From Bacteroidaceae bacterium (lineage in GTDB: Bacteria; Bacteroidota; Bacteroidia; Bacteroidales; Bacteroidaceae), in the NCBI GenBank assembly GCA_017551845.1, contig JAFZKR010000031.1, positions 1-8,397 on the forward strand: a DNA stretch of 8,397 nt, given 5' to 3'. Positions 6,125 to 8,397 of the stretch are shown one piece after another. The notes below the pieces were generated by a model, which made no database searches, had not been told where the DNA came from, and saw only the letters and a program-made list of their open reading frames with translations. The translations under genes were made by a program, and so were the position numbers. Each line of letters begins with the position of its first letter. Position 1 is the first letter of the stretch.

Positions 6125-7615
6125 CTATAAATCTACTCTACATTTTGCGGGAGCTGACTCGCGTTGTAAGCGATTGAGCGCTGTTACCACATATAAATAT
6201 GGTGTGGTGCCGTCGCGGTAAGGAAGGTTGATGAACGAGCGACGGGTTATGGCCACGATGTTATGTGGGTCATCCAGATCTATTTCCTGTCCGTCTTCAA
6301 AACGATAGACTACGTATTGAATGGCTTTATTGAGCTCCTTGTTTCCTTTGGGGGCTGTCCAGAACAGAACGGGGCCGTCCTTGGTCTCAACCGGCATCAG
6401 CTTGCGTACTTTGCCGGGAGTGTTCTTGGGCAGATAATCAGCTACGGGCTGTAGGGCAGGGGTGCTGTAATATTCCCGAGCCAGAATGGTGCGGTAATCA
6501 TCAGGATTGTCAACTACTGATTTGGCTGGCCAGAAACAGTTGCCCTGCAGTCCTCCCAATACACGCTCCAGGTTGAGTTTGTGACGCTGCTGGTTGCTCT
6601 CGGGGTGGTTGGGATCCTTGTCTGTCAAGGTACGTTCCACATCCTGCCCCAGATACATAAGGCAACCGTTTGCATGATCGGACCACCATTGTGCCAGGAT
6701 AGCGTAGTCGGCTGCCTTATAACCGGTATTCCAATATGTTTGCGGGATGCAGTAGTCCATCCAACCTTTCTCAATCCAGTACAGGACATCGGCATAGAGT
6801 CCGCTGTAGTTTTCAAGTCCGGTGGTCTCGCTGCCGTCCGGGTACTGGGCTGATTTATTGCGGTAGATTCCGAATGGTGATATTCCGAACTTGACCCACG
6901 GCTTGATGTCTTTAACGGTTTTGTAGAGTTGTTCTACAAATCTGTTTACGTTGTCACGGCGCCAGTCATCCTTGTTCTTGAAACCGCGCGGATCCTTATT
7001 GAATGATGCGTCATCATTGAACTTAAGGTTGCCGTCAGGGTAGGGGTAGAAGTAGTCGTCTATATGGAAGCCGTCAATGTCATAGCGGTTGACAATGTCC
7101 GCTGCAACCTGACAGATATAATCGCGGTTCTCTTTCAAAGCGGGGTCAAACAGTGCCAGATCACCGTATTTGATGATGCGTTCCGGATGAACCATCATCT
7201 GGTGCATAGAGGCAAACTCTGTGGTGGGCTTGGTCTTGGCTCGGAACGGGTTGATCCAGGCATGCAACTCCATGCAGCGCTTGTGACACTCATCAATCAT
7301 GAACTGCAGCGGGTCCCAATCCTCATCGGGGGCTTCACCCTGAAATCCGGTCAGATATGCGCTCCAAGGCTCAATGTCCGATTTGTACAGTGCATCGGCC
7401 TCAACGCGGACCTGGAAGAGGATGGTATTGATTCCACAATCAGCCAATGAGTCAAGTTGGCGTGTAAGTTCAACTTTGAGTTCTCTTGTGGGTATGCCTT
7501 CAAACTGGTGGTTGACGGCCTGAATCCACGCACCGCGAAACTCACGCTTGGGCGCCGCAGCGAATGTGAACGCTACGGTGAGCAATGTGAGCAGCAGGGT
7601 GGCTATGCGCTTCAT
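6125..7615 (-). CDS. Secreted glycosyl-hydrolase-like 10 (GHL10/DUF187, YngK-type) protein
   Basis: A 496-residue exported protein. Residues 1-21 form a signal peptide (MKRIATLLLTLLTVAFTFAA) without a lipobox Cys, so it should be soluble in the periplasm or outside. A TIM-barrel-like GHL10 domain (Pfam PF02638) follows at about 24-390. Its marks are REFRGAWIQAV, NTILFQVRVEADALY, LHAWINPFRA, DIDGFHIDDYFYPYP (179-193, acidic residues likely catalytic), GISPFGIYRN (244-253) and DYCIPQTYW (287-295). Residues ~405-496 look like a fibronectin III-type beta domain. The family is thought to act on glycans, but the substrate of this protein cannot be read from sequence. Its ATG overlaps the stop of the upstream aminotransferase by one base (TAATG), indicating translational coupling, and a strong terminator follows. 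Confidence 0.88.
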   Translation of the reverse strand: MKRIATLLLTLLTVAFTFAAAPKREFRGAWIQAVNHQFEGIPTRELKVELTRQLDSLADCGINTILFQVRVEADALYKSDIEPWSAYLTGFQGEAPDEDWDPLQFMIDECHKRCMELHAWINPFRAKTKPTTEFASMHQMMVHPERIIKYGDLALFDPALKENRDYICQVAADIVNRYDIDGFHIDDYFYPYPDGNLKFNDDASFNKDPRGFKNKDDWRRDNVNRFVEQLYKTVKDIKPWVKFGISPFGIYRNKSAQYPDGSETTGLENYSGLYADVLYWIEKGWMDYCIPQTYWNTGYKAADYAILAQWWSDHANGCLMYLGQDVERTLTDKDPNHPESNQQRHKLNLERVLGGLQGNCFWPAKSVVDNPDDYRTILAREYYSTPALQPVADYLPKNTPGKVRKLMPVETKDGPVLFWTAPKGNKELNKAIQYVVYRFEDGQEIDLDDPHNIVAITRRSFINLPYRDGTTPYLYVVTALNRLQRESAPAKCRVDL

Positions 7616-8397
7616 TATTTCTTAGGCAGGCTGTTGTATTCCTCAAGTGCCTCGGCCAGAAGCTTGAGGGCATCCTTAAGGTCCTCAATGTTGAGCACGT
7701 ATGCCAGACGGACCTGATCGCGACCGTACTGGGGATCAGAGTAGAAACCGGTGCCGGGGGCCATCATGATAGTCTTGCCGTCGCGACGGAAATCGGTCAG
7801 ACACCATTTGCAGAACTTCTCGCAGTCATCAATGGGCAGTTTTGCTGTGGTGTAGAATGCGCCCATGGGAATGGGTGAATATACTCCCGGTATCTTGTTG
7901 AGCCCGTCAATAAGGTATTTACGGCGGGTAATGAACTCCTCATATGTATTGGTCATATACTCACGCGGGGCCGATATTGAAGCCTCGGCTATTACCTGAC
8001 CGATAAGCGGCGGGCAAAGGCGTGCCTGGCAGAATTTCATCACGGCATTGCGCACATCCTGATTCTTGGTTGCTATGGCGCCTATGCGGATTCCGCACTC
8101 TGAATAACGCTTTGAAACTGAGTCAATCAAGATGACATGCTCTTCGATGCCTTCCAGGTGGCAGGCTGAAATATAAGGTGAACCTGTGTAAATGAACTCG
8201 CGGTAAACCTCATCTGAGAACAGATACAGGTCATATTTCTTAACCAGATCACGCAGCTGCAGCATCTCCTTGCGGGTGTAAAGATAACCCGTGGGGTTGT
8301 TGGGGTTGCATATCAGTATGCCCTTGGTGCGCTCAGTGATAAGTTCCTCAAACTTCTCAACGGGAGGCAGAGCGAATCCGTCCTCAATGGTTGAAAC
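7615..8397 (-). CDS. Class I/II PLP-dependent aminotransferase (5' partial)
   Basis: The C-terminal 260 residues of a fold-type I aminotransferase; the frame stays open to the right edge (VSTIEDGFALPPVEKFEELI at the cut), so roughly the first third is missing. Visible PLP-site features are ICNPNNPTGYLYT, FSDEVYREF (Asp and Tyr contacting the cofactor), the Schiff-base lysine in SVSKRYSECGIRIG (Lys codon 8110-8112), and the C-terminal arginine in QVRLAYVLN. The arrangement resembles aspartate aminotransferase-like enzymes annotated widely in Bacteroidales. The amino-group donor and acceptor cannot be fixed from this fragment. The stop codon TAA shares one base with the GHL10 start. Promoter and start lie outside the window. 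Confidence 0.9.
   Translation of the reverse strand, partial: VSTIEDGFALPPVEKFEELITERTKGILICNPNNPTGYLYTRKEMLQLRDLVKKYDLYLFSDEVYREFIYTGSPYISACHLEGIEEHVILIDSVSKRYSECGIRIGAIATKNQDVRNAVMKFCQARLCPPLIGQVIAEASISAPREYMTNTYEEFITRRKYLIDGLNKIPGVYSPIPMGAFYTTAKLPIDDCEKFCKWCLTDFRRDGKTIMMAPGTGFYSDPQYGRDQVRLAYVLNIEDLKDALKLLAEALEEYNSLPKK

Overview
The window looks like a chromosomal stretch of a Bacteroidales bacterium (Bacteroides/Prevotella-like). The reasons are TAnnTTTG-type promoter boxes, A-rich leaders without clear Shine-Dalgarno sites, signal peptides ending in 'NAQ', a single-chain PurL with a fused glutaminase domain, and Bacteroidetes-style secreted glycoside-hydrolase families. The placement is inferred from these traits, not from a database comparison.

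Layout. The left part is on the + strand. It holds the 3' end of purL (1-607), then two short chromate-transporter half-genes in tight succession (613-1149 and 1146-1739). Next is a 241-bp intergenic region carrying a 135-bp inverted-repeat element (1779-1913) and a candidate promoter. After it come a MalY/PatB-type cystathionine beta-lyase (1981-3147) and a secreted GH5 enzyme that reads like a beta-mannanase (3183-4178). The right part is all on the - strand. Reading leftward from the right edge it holds a PLP aminotransferase (7615-8397, 5' end cut off), a secreted GHL10/DUF187 glycosyl-hydrolase-like protein (6125-7615), a 13-bp-stem terminator, a small exported protein (5554-5889), a second terminator, a CX5R tyrosine/lipid phosphatase (4609-5451), and a broken tcdA gene (4182-4612). 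The two halves meet tail to tail with 3 bp between the GH5 stop and the tcdA remnant.

How the genes relate. Several pairs are coupled by overlap: the two chr genes (ATGA), aminotransferase to GHL10 (TAATG), and phosphatase to tcdA (ATGA). malY and GH5 are adjacent, with 35 bp between the stop and the preferred GH5 start, and are probably one transcript. Most of the window is ordinary metabolism, transport and glycan handling. I found no convincing new multi-gene system. The items most worth a second look are the 135-bp structured inverted repeat between the chr pair and malY, the internally deleted tcdA, and a promoter box almost touching the phosphatase start codon.
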